A DNA stretch of 8,049 nucleotides from Candidatus Zixiibacteriota bacterium (lineage in GTDB: Bacteria; Zixibacteria; MSB-5A5; WJJR01). A program made the translations under genes and the position numbers. The notes beneath the pieces are model-generated. The model made no database searches and had not been told where the DNA came from. It saw nothing but the letters and a program-made list of their open reading frames with translations. Below are positions 1 through 6,267 of this stretch, one piece after another. The first letter of the stretch is position 1. Each line of letters begins with the position of its first letter. The stretch covers positions 1-8,049 of the forward strand of contig WJJR01000237.1 in NCBI GenBank assembly GCA_014729565.1, read 5' to 3'.

Positions 1-105
1 AAACAGAACCGTAGGGCGGGTGCGCTGGCCGTCTCAAATCACAAGCATCGATCCAACCACTTAAAGCGATTGTCAGAACTATCTTCCGATTGAACACGCG
101 ATGTA

Positions 106-126
106 GTACGGGCGCCTCGCCCGTGC
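106..126. repeat. Short GC palindrome
   Basis: ACGGGCG (108-114) and CGCCCGT (118-124) form a perfect 7-bp inverted repeat around a CCT loop. A G-T and a G-C pair extend it by two positions outward. It lies inside the larger inverted-repeat-bounded segment. There is no T-run after it, so it is not an obvious intrinsic terminator. Confidence 0.45.
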
Positions 127-224
127 CGCTTGGCCGAGACGCTTGCAGTGAGCGGAGTCGAACTGGCCATGCTACGTTTCCGAAAACCGGAACGGAATTC
201 TAATTATTGCTATAACTTGTTGTC

Positions 225-244
225 ATTCCCGCGAAAGCGGGAAT
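225..244. repeat. ATTCCCGC-GAAA-GCGGGAAT dispersed palindrome
   Basis: A perfect 8-bp inverted repeat closes on a GAAA tetraloop. The core ATTCCC-N8-GGGAAT is the same form as the Neisseria dRS3 element, and similar GTCATTCCCGCGAAAGCGGGAATCCA sequences are known as dispersed intergenic repeats in many unrelated bacteria. A degenerate opposing copy of its flank, CTGGATTTCCC, lies at about 317-327 and could pair with GGGAATCCA (239-247). The palindrome is seen directly; the family assignment is from memory. Confidence 0.65.
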
Positions 245-422
245 CCATTCTCCGCGCGCACCCGCCGCCCCTACCAAACGTCTCGCGCGGAACGGCGGAT
301 GCGCGGTCGGAAACGTCTGGATTTCCCTATCGCCGGAACCTTCGAGGAAATCGCTGACCGAACTCCAACGTCAGCGCATCCGCCCTACGTGTTGGTCACG
401 CATATTCCGGGGCCGAAATTGT

Positions 423-452
423 GGCCCTGATGGGGCTTTTTCCATCAGGGCC
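423..452. terminator. Strong hairpin downstream of the membrane-protein gene
   Basis: GGCCCTGATGG (423-433) and CCATCAGGGCC (442-452) form a perfect 11-bp stem with an 8-base loop. It lies 67 bp past the stop codon of the minus-strand gene at 519, so it could end or stabilise that transcript. Neither strand has a T-run after the stem: the plus strand continues CGCGTAATTC and the minus strand ACAATTTCGG. It is therefore not a classical intrinsic terminator. The only T-run is inside the loop (437-441). The stem is certain; its role is inferred. Confidence 0.4.
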
Positions 453-518
453 CGCGTAATTCACCTCTAATCACACCCAACGGCTACAAGAGAACTCCCC
501 GCTTCATTCAAACGACTC

Positions 519-2696
519 CTACCGCGCATCCGGATCCAACGGCAACGGAAACACGCGATAGATCCCCGCCGAATCGGTCTCATACACCGTCTCAAAATAC
601 CGCGGTGCTGCCCTCAACCGCGGACGCAAGCGACTCAACCGGCGAAATTCGTGCGGACCCGCATAGATGTATTCAATCCCTAACCGCTTCGCCCGGAAAT
701 ATGTCGAATCCGGGCGGCGTGCCGTAAATACAGCTTCGGCAGCAACCCGCCGCGACACCGGCAATTCATTGATCCATCCCTCTAAAGGCCCTGCCGCCAT
801 CGGGCGCAATGCCAAGTGACTTCCCCACGCAAATGGCGCCACCGACTGCGGAACAACGGTCGAATCGCCGTACTCCGGCCACGATTGCACTGTCACGTCG
901 GCGTCCAGATTCTCACGTGCCCACATCGCTGCCTGATGATCCTCCGGATGCACTTGCACCGCTTCTCCGGGGCCGGACGGTCCAATGGCATAGAAATCGT
1001 AAACAGCCGTCGGCACACCCAGCAGGACAATCGCGGCGGCAATCATCGTGATCCTATCTGTCCAGCCGGAATCACCCGATAGCCCGCGTGCCAGTGCAAA
1101 CAGAAGCAACACGAACAGCACACTGATGCCGGTGCGCACGCCATAGGACGGATCGCCGATAAGCTCGACATGGAGCATGACAAACAGCGTTGCCGCACCA
1201 ATCACCCAGTACATTGGTTTGCCGACTTGATGACTGATCCACCCGCGCCGCGAGTATCCCCAAATTGGCAGCAGAATGAGAGGCCCAAACAGAATGATCA
1301 GACGCGCCGGCAACGACAGGTAGTCATCGATGCTGCCACCGAATTGCAGTTCACTGAGAGGATAGGGCGATTGCACCCCAAACCACCAGAGTGGAATCGT
1401 CGTGATCAGCACCGCCACAATGACCACGAATGCACCCAGTCCGATGCGTTCCCGTTCATTCGGAAACTGAATCGACAGCACAATCAGCCAGGCCACCGCC
1501 GCCACCAGGCTCAGCCACCCGAGTTGCGGATCAATCGATGCGCTGATGCCGGCACCGATGCCGACGCCAAGGTAGCCGATCATTGCCGGTGGTTGGCGGC
1601 GCGCGCGCAGCCAGAGCGCACCCACCATCCACAAAGCCAGCGTGACCAACGTCTGAGCGTCGGTCAACGACCAGAAGTAGTAGAGCGGTGTCAAAGATGC
1701 CCGCCACCACGCCGACTGGTGGCTGATGGCGTCCGACTGAATCGCTAAAACCAGCCAGTATGAACTGTAGGCAAAGAGCAGCACGACAACGGCGGCAATC
1801 AGACGACGCAAATCGAATATGAACGCGCGAAACACGGTCATCACCACGCCGATGAATCCCAGTGCGCTGATCAAATGCGTCAGCATTGTCCACGCGCTCA
1901 GCGATCCAACCGGATCCATCCAGTACCGGCCGATCACCGGCAGCAACAGCACACACGATCCCACCGGTGCGGCAACACCTGACAGGCCCAGCGATTCGGG
2001 AGGAATGCTCAGACTCAACGCTGCCACGTGAGTCAGTGTCTGCAAGAAGTCGACCGCGTATGAGGCCGGCAGCAAGACATAGCCATGATCGCCGGTCACG
2101 CCGAAGCTAAAGTACGCTTTGCGGACAATACCGAGCACCCAGAGGATCGCCAGTTGCGAGACCACGCGTTCGCCGAATGTCCAGGCACGTATCGAGATCG
2201 GCGCGAACCCGTCGCGACGCGCGAACAGCATCCAGACCACAATGGCGACCGCATCCAGTCCGATCACCCACCGGCCGCTCGCGTGCCCGGTCACAGCGCC
2301 TTCGATCAGCACCACCCATGAGCTGATCGCCACACCAATGGCCCCACCCCACAGCCACAATTCGGCATCGCGTGTCGATCGGTCGCTCCCCCACATGAGC
2401 GATACCAATGCCCAGCCAGGGATACAGAATGCGCCAACAGTCAGCACAAAGGCGACGGCAGGGAGCGGATCCAGGAGCTGGAGCACAAACCGTCCGGCGA
2501 GTCCGACGATCGCAATCCACCCCACCCACAGCCATATCTGGCGAAACCACCGCAACGGCTTCGGGAGCGGCCCGGCCGACTCCGAGATGGGAGTTCGCGA
2601 GGATTCCGTGGCTCCTGAATCGCCACTAGCGTCCGCGTCCGGCTGGCCCGACATGTCGGGCAACTGAGGGTCCTCTGGGTTGTTTGACATGGTCAT
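519..2696 (-). CDS. Polytopic membrane protein with soluble C-terminal domain, GT-C-like, function unknown
   Basis: This is a 725-residue integral membrane protein. Residues 1-48 are polar and rich in S, D, P and G, probably a disordered cytoplasmic tail. From about residue 50 to 565 there is a long series of hydrophobic segments, probably a dozen or more helices. Residues ~566-725 form a soluble domain with WPEYGDSTVV near 606 and LGIEYIYAGPHE near 672-683, and it ends in an IYRVFPLPL strand. This plan (many helices, then a domain with a GI.Y.Y.GP.E and a terminal IYRV) recalls large membrane glycosyltransferase-like (GT-C or DUF2298-type) proteins. I do not see a clear catalytic acidic motif in the first periplasmic loop, so no enzymatic function is assigned. 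Two ATGs (2696 and 2690) are possible starts, and neither has a good Shine-Dalgarno. It stands alone, divergent from the tRNA-Ser gene. Confidence 0.85.
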   Translation of the reverse strand: MTMSNNPEDPQLPDMSGQPDADASGDSGATESSRTPISESAGPLPKPLRWFRQIWLWVGWIAIVGLAGRFVLQLLDPLPAVAFVLTVGAFCIPGWALVSLMWGSDRSTRDAELWLWGGAIGVAISSWVVLIEGAVTGHASGRWVIGLDAVAIVVWMLFARRDGFAPISIRAWTFGERVVSQLAILWVLGIVRKAYFSFGVTGDHGYVLLPASYAVDFLQTLTHVAALSLSIPPESLGLSGVAAPVGSCVLLLPVIGRYWMDPVGSLSAWTMLTHLISALGFIGVVMTVFRAFIFDLRRLIAAVVVLLFAYSSYWLVLAIQSDAISHQSAWWRASLTPLYYFWSLTDAQTLVTLALWMVGALWLRARRQPPAMIGYLGVGIGAGISASIDPQLGWLSLVAAVAWLIVLSIQFPNERERIGLGAFVVIVAVLITTIPLWWFGVQSPYPLSELQFGGSIDDYLSLPARLIILFGPLILLPIWGYSRRGWISHQVGKPMYWVIGAATLFVMLHVELIGDPSYGVRTGISVLFVLLLFALARGLSGDSGWTDRITMIAAAIVLLGVPTAVYDFYAIGPSGPGEAVQVHPEDHQAAMWARENLDADVTVQSWPEYGDSTVVPQSVAPFAWGSHLALRPMAAGPLEGWINELPVSRRVAAEAVFTARRPDSTYFRAKRLGIEYIYAGPHEFRRLSRLRPRLRAAPRYFETVYETDSAGIYRVFPLPLDPDAR

Positions 2697-2804
2697 AGGG
2701 TCACAATCGACACAGTTGAGAACGCGGCAAATCTATGGGGAGTCGGCACATTCGGCAACCCAAGTCATGCCTCGGCCGCCTTATTCGATGTCAGTCGAAG
2801 CCCC

Positions 2805-2833
2805 TTGCTTGACCGTATATCAACCGATATGTT
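2805..2833 (+). promoter_or_regulatory. Possible promoter of tRNA-Ser
   Basis: TTGCTT (2805-2810) and TATGTT (2828-2833) are spaced by 17 bp. That would put transcription start roughly 7 bp before the mature tRNA 5' end at 2847. The overlapping TTGACC (2809-2814) matches a -35 box better but gives only 13 bp to TATGTT. Both boxes are imperfect, and the call rests mainly on position. Confidence 0.3.
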
Positions 2834-2846
2834 CCGGTAGCGACGC

Positions 2847-2936
2847 GGAGAGATGTCCGAGTGGCTGAAGGAGCGCGCCTGGAAAGCGCGTAGGCGTTAA
2901 CGCGTCTCCCGGGTTCGAATCCCGGTCTCTCCGCCA
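2847..2936 (+). tRNA. tRNA-Ser (anticodon GGA)
   Basis: The acceptor arm GGAGAGA (2847-2853) pairs perfectly with TCTCTCC (2926-2932), followed by discriminator G and an encoded CCA (2934-2936). The anticodon stem CGCGC/GCGCG encloses the loop CTGGAAA, which gives anticodon GGA (2881-2883) reading UCC and UCU. The long variable arm is typical of class II serine tRNAs. The T-arm CCGGG-TTCGAAT-CCCGG (2909-2925) is canonical. It is a stand-alone gene, 37 bp upstream of the first codon of the four-helix-bundle pseudogene. Confidence 0.98.
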
Positions 2937-2973
2937 GAGTTTCACGGCCAAGAATCTTACAAGAGCATAAGGC

Positions 2974-3380
2974 GTGACGGGTCTGGTTCCGGCGCATGGC
3001 GGATACCAGGGGCTTAAGTCGTTTAAGCAGACGGAGTTGGTTTAGGATGCCACAGTGAGATTCTGTTAGTGGTTTATTGATCGCCGCTCGCGGACGCATG
3101 ACCAAATGGACCAGGCGGCACGATCAGGGCGGCAGAATATCGCCGAAGGGAGCAAACCTCAGGGACGTCAAAGAAGATGGAACTGAAGCGCGTTGGTGTG
3201 GCGCGAGCGAGCCTTGAGGAATCCCCCCCGAAAGTCGCCGCGAACACAGTGATTTGCTTGATCCACCAAACCAACGACCTCCTCGACCAACTCCTGCGCC
3301 AGCTCGAGATAGCTCTCTTGAACAACGGCGGCTTCACTGAGCACTTGTGTACGAGACACGCAGCGAATACCGCCGTCGGA
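2974..3380 (+). pseudogene. Decayed four-helix-bundle protein gene (23S rRNA-IVP-like, with suffix domain)
   Basis: Translation from GTG 2974 gives GLVPAHGGYQGLKSFKQTE, then the expected YDATVRFC-RFIDRRSRTHDQM-QAARSG-QNIAEGS pattern of the four-helix-bundle family through 3156. Damage is clear. A TAG (3043-3045) replaces the expected Tyr before DATVRF, and another TAG (3067-3069) follows FC. One base is missing near 3156/3157 (AAA-CCTCAGGG where AAA-GCCTCAGGG would restore SKASGTSKK). The frame resumes at 3165 with TSKKMELK and VGVARASLEE, then jumps at a seven-C run (3223-3229) straight to KVAANTVICLIHQTNDLL. That is the C-terminal suffix domain, ending GGFTEHL by 3347. The usual acidic and linker segment, perhaps 50 or more residues, is gone. 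The exact 3' end is unclear. The family's molecular role is not well established; it is related to proteins encoded in 23S rRNA intervening sequences. Recognition rests on remembered family motifs matching across three separate segments in order. Confidence 0.85.
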
Positions 3381-3397
3381 ATCACTAGTACGTCTTG

Positions 3398-3681
3398 TCA
3401 ACTCGCCTTCCCGCGCCGCTTTTCACTGGCTGCAATCATCTCCGACAAATCATCCGCCGGACGGATTTCAAATGGCCCGACTCTCAGGCCGGGATGTTTC
3501 GACATGATTTGAATCGCGTGATTCAAATCATTGGCCTCCAGGATCAAAATCCCGCGATCTGTTCTTTGGTTTCGGCATAAGGTCCGTCGGTGGTGACGAC
3601 CATACCGTTTTGCCAACGCAACGTCACGGCATGGCGCGCACTCTGCAACGCTTTCCCGCCAAGTAATCGACTGTGCCTGAG
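3398..3681 (-). pseudogene. N-terminally truncated, frameshifted YCII/DGPF-domain gene
   Basis: Reading the minus strand from 3681 gives LLGGKALQSARHAVTLRW and then VVTTDGPYAETKEQIAGF. These match the middle of YCII-related proteins, including their DGP(F/Y)AE.KEQ signature, and end at TGA 3546-3544. Adding one T to the TTTT run at 3546-3549 joins this frame to the next (3550 to 3398), which continues ILILEANDLNHAIQIMSKHP and then LRVGPFEIRP, the expected C-terminal half. An in-frame TAA at 3684-3682 and the end of the neighbouring gene at 3706 leave no room for the first ~40-45 residues, including the usual YMLLIY-type strand. The reading is therefore both truncated and frameshifted. YCII proteins are small ferredoxin-fold proteins, mostly of unknown function. 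The frameshift alone could be a homopolymer sequencing error, but the missing N-terminus could not. Confidence 0.8.
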
Positions 3682-3705
3682 TTAACTCTATCTCTTACTT
3701 ACACA

Positions 3706-4704
3706 TTACTTCCGCGGCGCCGCACTCAATATCCGCTCGATCATCACCGAATCATCCGGCAACAATCCTGCGGGGACCAGACGCGGCACCAGCTCGACCC
3801 AACGATCGTCAGCGCGGAACACACGCTCAAAGATCGCCAACGCGTCATCGATTTTGCCCTGCGACGCCAACGTCACCGCATGCCAGAACGGTAACTCGAC
3901 AATTCGGGGCGCGAGTTCTTCGCCTTTGGCATACGCCACCGCCGCCGAATCCCACTGGCCGTGCTCGGCGAAGACATCGCCACGATTGACCCACTCATAG
4001 GCGACATGCAGACGGTACAATCGCTCCAACTCATCGACCGGCAACGGATGATCCTCGACGCGCAGATCCAGCAGTCGTCCCTGCCACGCTTTCTCGTGCT
4101 GGTGTCCATCGACAACAACGATTGCCGCCGACTGCCGCCCGCGAATGTCGCCGCCTTCATCCTCAGCGGCATGCAGCGCGGCAATCATGCGTTCGGCGAG
4201 TGTACCGGTGGTGTTCTGGTACGCGTCGGCCATCGCACGCGGCACCGTTGAATCCTCCATCAGATTGGCCTGTACGGAGAAGCCCGGTCCGGTGATGTGA
4301 CTCGCATACGCAATACACCGTTCACCGGTGTGCGCCGCCACACGTCCGAGCGTATCGACAATCGCCACCTGACGCACCGCGCGTCCCGAATCGGCCGCCA
4401 GCATCGCCGATAACGCCTCCTGGGGCGACTCACCGTTGCGCAGCCGCTCCAAACCATCGGGACCGTAATCGACTTTCACGAACGATTGCGTCGCAATCGC
4501 ACCGGCACCGGCTTCGGCCCACGGCACAATCGGCCCCACCGAAAACCAGTGCGACTGCACCGCCACACCCATCTGTCCGGTCGCCGCGTCACGCGCGACA
4601 ATCGAGTAGGTGGATACCGGACGAACCTCCGACGGCTGAACGTTAGCATGCGCAGCAATGGCGACGAGCACGATTGCCAGGCAGAGCAGTGTGATTTTTC
4701 GCAT
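3706..4704 (-). CDS. Secreted DUF1028 (Ntn-hydrolase-like) protein with C-terminal TPR-like tail
   Basis: The product is 332 residues from the chosen start. Residues 1-20 form a signal peptide: MRK, a hydrophobic core, and a likely cleavage after A-H-A. Residues ~32-215 match DUF1028 throughout: TYSIVARD (32-39), GVAVQSHWFSVG (46-57), VPWAEAG and ATQSF (60-75), YGPDGLERL (80-88), AIVDTLGRVAAHTG (114-126), FSVQANLM (142-149) and GGDIRGRQSAA (184-194). The family has a proteasome-like Ntn-hydrolase fold, but no substrate is known to me. Residues ~230-300 form two amphipathic helical-hairpin repeats resembling TPRs (AYEWVNRGDVFAEHGQWDSA and WHAVTLASQGKIDDALAIFE). The ATG at 4704 is preferred over an in-frame ATG 66 bp upstream because of a strong Shine-Dalgarno and because it starts exactly at a signal peptide. 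It is divergent from trkA. Export outside the cytoplasm is inferred. Confidence 0.92.
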   Translation of the reverse strand: MRKITLLCLAIVLVAIAAHANVQPSEVRPVSTYSIVARDAATGQMGVAVQSHWFSVGPIVPWAEAGAGAIATQSFVKVDYGPDGLERLRNGESPQEALSAMLAADSGRAVRQVAIVDTLGRVAAHTGERCIAYASHITGPGFSVQANLMEDSTVPRAMADAYQNTTGTLAERMIAALHAAEDEGGDIRGRQSAAIVVVDGHQHEKAWQGRLLDLRVEDHPLPVDELERLYRLHVAYEWVNRGDVFAEHGQWDSAAVAYAKGEELAPRIVELPFWHAVTLASQGKIDDALAIFERVFRADDRWVELVPRLVPAGLLPDDSVMIERILSAAPRK

Positions 4705-4709
4705 TCGAC

Positions 4710-4715
4710 ACCTCC
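4710..4715 (-). promoter_or_regulatory. Shine-Dalgarno of the DUF1028 gene
   Basis: On the minus strand the sequence GGAGGT is followed by GTCGA and the ATG at 4704, a 5-base spacing. This fixes the start at 4704 rather than the upstream in-frame ATG at 4770, and puts the hydrophobic signal sequence at the N-terminus. Confidence 0.8.
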
Positions 4716-4847
4716 ATGGACCATAGAATCCGGTGGTTCGGACCATTAGCTCTATCAAAATATCCGCCAAAGCCTTGCGGCTGTAAAGGACCGAGAATTG
4801 ACCGTGGACGCAATTCGCCCCGAATCAAAATTATTAGCCCTTGGCGA

Positions 4848-4884
4848 CCCCCGCCGGGTAGGACGATATTGTCCTACGGGGGAG
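4848..4884 (+). promoter_or_regulatory. Palindrome overlapping the trkA ribosome binding site
   Basis: GTAGGAC (4858-4864) and GTCCTAC (4871-4877) form a perfect 7-bp inverted repeat around GATATT. Directly outside lie CCCCC (4848-4852) and GGGGG (4878-4882), which can also pair if GCCGG (4853-4857) bulges out, giving a 12-bp stem. The GGGGGAG at 4878-4884 is the trkA Shine-Dalgarno, 7 bases before the ATG at 4892. As RNA the stem would bury the ribosome binding site. As DNA the 20-bp palindrome has the shape of a dimeric repressor operator. The pairing is visible; either role is inference, and I do not recognise a known regulator motif. Confidence 0.5.
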
Positions 4885-4891
4885 TCTCTCT

Positions 4892-6262
4892 ATGAATGTT
4901 GTCATCATCGGCATGGGCGAAGTGGGCAAGCATATCACCGAGGTGCTGCTCTCCGAGGGTCAGAATGTCACCCTCATCGATGAATCCGAGAGCGCGTTGG
5001 CCCACGCCCACGAAACAATGGACGTCATCACCCTGCGCGGCGACGGCGGCTCGATTGCCACACTCTCGCAAGCCGGGATCGATCACTCACATCTCGTCGT
5101 CGCGGTCACCGACAACGATGAAATCAACCTGCTCGCCTGTCTGCTGGCCAAACGATTGGGCGCCGAGAAGGTCGTGGCCCGCGTCTCCGACACCGGCGAT
5201 CCCCTCGCCAGCGAAGGCCAGTGGGCGGAGAATCTGGGCATCGATCTGGTGATCAGCCCCGAGCGGGCGGCAGCAGTGGAGATTCGCCGCATTGTCGATT
5301 CGGCCGGATTGTCGTGGGTGGAATCGTTCGGCGAAGACCGCATTGAAATGATCCAGGTCAAAGTCGAGCGTGATTCCTCCGAGTCGATCGGCAAAGCGCT
5401 TAAAGATATTCGATTACCGGAGAATGCCCTGGTCGCCGCCATCGGTCGCGGCGAAACATTTATCATTCCCGATGGCAACGAGCACATCGCCAACGGTGAC
5501 GAGGTCTATCTCATCGGCAGAAGCGACGCCCTACCCAATGCCCGCACCATCCTTGCCGGTCCGTATCGTCAAACATCCAAAGTCGTGATCATGGGGGCTT
5601 CGGCCACCGGACGCGCCCTCGCCCACCTGCTGGAAAAGAGCGGCATCAACACAACCATCATCGAGCGCGACTCCGAACGCGCCCAGCAGTTGGCTATGGA
5701 ACTCGAAAGCGGGGTGGTGTTGCGCGGCGACGGGACCCAATCGGACTTCCTCAAAGAGGAGAACCTCAACAACGCCGATATCTTCATCGCCACCACCAAA
5801 TCCGACGAACTCAACTTAATGGCGGGACTGCTGGCCAAAAAGCTCGGCATCGCCACGGCAATAGCGATTGCGCACAAGCCCGACTACGCGCCGATCTACC
5901 GCGAACTCGGTATCGATCACACCATTTCCCCGCGTCTGCTCGCAGCGAAAGAGGTGTTGCGCTACATGCGGCGCGGCCCCACGGTGTCGGTCAGCGTTTT
6001 GGCCGATGGAGCCGGCGAGATTCTCGAACTGGAAGCCGAGGAGGGTTCGGCCATCACGGGCAATCGATTGGCCGATGTCGGCTTTCCGCAGGGCGCGCGC
6101 ATCGGCGCCGTTACAACCGATGAGGGCGTCCACGTTCCCGGCGGCGACTTCAAGGTACCGGAGGGCGCACGGGTGATTGTCTTCAGCACCCCCGATAACC
6201 ACGACGCGGTGGAGAAGATGTTTCACGCCAACCGCAAATCGATCTTCTCACTGAAGAAGTAA
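4892..6262 (+). CDS. trkA: Trk potassium uptake regulatory subunit TrkA (two RCK units)
   Basis: At 456 residues this is the normal length for a duplicated-RCK TrkA. It is a cytoplasmic peripheral protein that binds NAD(H) or adenine nucleotides and gates the TrkH K+ channel-like subunit. The first Rossmann domain has VVIIGMGEVG (GxGxxG at 7-12), an acidic D30 at the end of strand 2, and RGDGG (49-53). The first RCK-C region is roughly 146-218. The second Rossmann domain starts at VVIMGASATG (231-240), with E258 after strand 2 and RGDGT (278-282). The second RCK-C region is roughly 362-435. Its glycine motif is GASATG, lacking the middle glycine of the usual GGGxxG, so the second nucleotide site may be altered or lost. 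The start at 4892 is supported by GGGGGAG seven bases upstream. trkH follows after 5 bp, indicating co-transcription. Confidence 0.96.
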   Translation: MNVVIIGMGEVGKHITEVLLSEGQNVTLIDESESALAHAHETMDVITLRGDGGSIATLSQAGIDHSHLVVAVTDNDEINLLACLLAKRLGAEKVVARVSDTGDPLASEGQWAENLGIDLVISPERAAAVEIRRIVDSAGLSWVESFGEDRIEMIQVKVERDSSESIGKALKDIRLPENALVAAIGRGETFIIPDGNEHIANGDEVYLIGRSDALPNARTILAGPYRQTSKVVIMGASATGRALAHLLEKSGINTTIIERDSERAQQLAMELESGVVLRGDGTQSDFLKEENLNNADIFIATTKSDELNLMAGLLAKKLGIATAIAIAHKPDYAPIYRELGIDHTISPRLLAAKEVLRYMRRGPTVSVSVLADGAGEILELEAEEGSAITGNRLADVGFPQGARIGAVTTDEGVHVPGGDFKVPEGARVIVFSTPDNHDAVEKMFHANRKSIFSLKK

Positions 6263-6267
6263 CGTCC

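Larger units (their letters stand above)
7..393. repeat. Possible composite repeat bounded by ~17-22 bp inverted repeats
   Basis: The left end reads CGTAGGGCGGGTGCGCT (10-26). The right end reads AGCGCATCCGCCCTACG (373-389), its reverse complement with one mismatch in 17. Similarity continues a few bases either way (AAC outside, TGRC inside). The ~345 bp between the arms has no coding capacity and carries two further palindromes (108-124 and 225-244). This layout fits a non-autonomous, MITE-like element or a cluster of dispersed intergenic repeats. The left end lies too near the window edge to look for a target-site duplication, so mobility is only inferred. Confidence 0.45.
1..518. other. 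Gene-free, repeat-derived intergenic region
   Basis: No convincing coding sequence is visible. The one short open frame (130-357, plus) runs through palindromic repeats and reads like chance translation, with clusters of R and P and no recognisable motif. The stretch contains an outer inverted-repeat pair (7-28 and 371-393), a GGGCG/CGCCC palindrome (108-124), a GAAA-loop palindrome (225-244), and a strong hairpin (423-452) between the repeats and the end of the membrane-protein gene. A segment near 149-175, with the phrase GTGAGCGGAGTCGAAC, resembles short dispersed sequences I associate with many bacterial intergenic regions. That last link is from memory and unverified. Confidence 0.6.

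Noticed and set aside
130..357. 75-residue plus-strand frame in the left intergenic region
   Set aside because: It runs through the GAAA-loop palindrome and other repeat sequence; the composition and lack of motifs point to chance.
2119..2667. 182-residue open frame on the plus strand, opposite the membrane-protein gene
   Set aside because: It is rich in R, S, P and T with no hydrophobic core or motif, and lies antisense to a clearly coding frame. It and the other antisense frames (for example 1170-1748) follow from the codon bias of the real gene.
3043..3069. TAG recoding (readthrough) to explain the two in-frame TAG codons
   Set aside because: The intact membrane-protein and trkH genes in this window end in TAG, and the same stretch also has a frameshift and a deletion. 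Ordinary decay is the simpler explanation.
2791..3105. 104-residue minus-strand frame across the tRNA
   Set aside because: It translates the tRNA gene in antisense and the adjacent pseudogene. It has no motif of its own.
3177..3512. 111-residue plus-strand frame as an intact small gene
   Set aside because: It begins in the middle of a family motif (KKMELK), lacks the N-terminal helices found in the neighbouring frame upstream, and its last ~40 residues overlap the minus-strand YCII remnant. It is the 3' half of a pseudogene.
4705..4770. Upstream ATG extending the DUF1028 protein by 22 residues
   Set aside because: It would put a polar segment before a clear signal peptide, while the downstream ATG has GGAGGT at a 5-base spacing.
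4798..4835. TTGACC followed by an AT-rich TTATTA as a trkA promoter
   Set aside because: The spacing is 27 bp, and the 17-bp position holds CGAATC, which is a poor -10 box. No promoter can be supported from the sequence alone.
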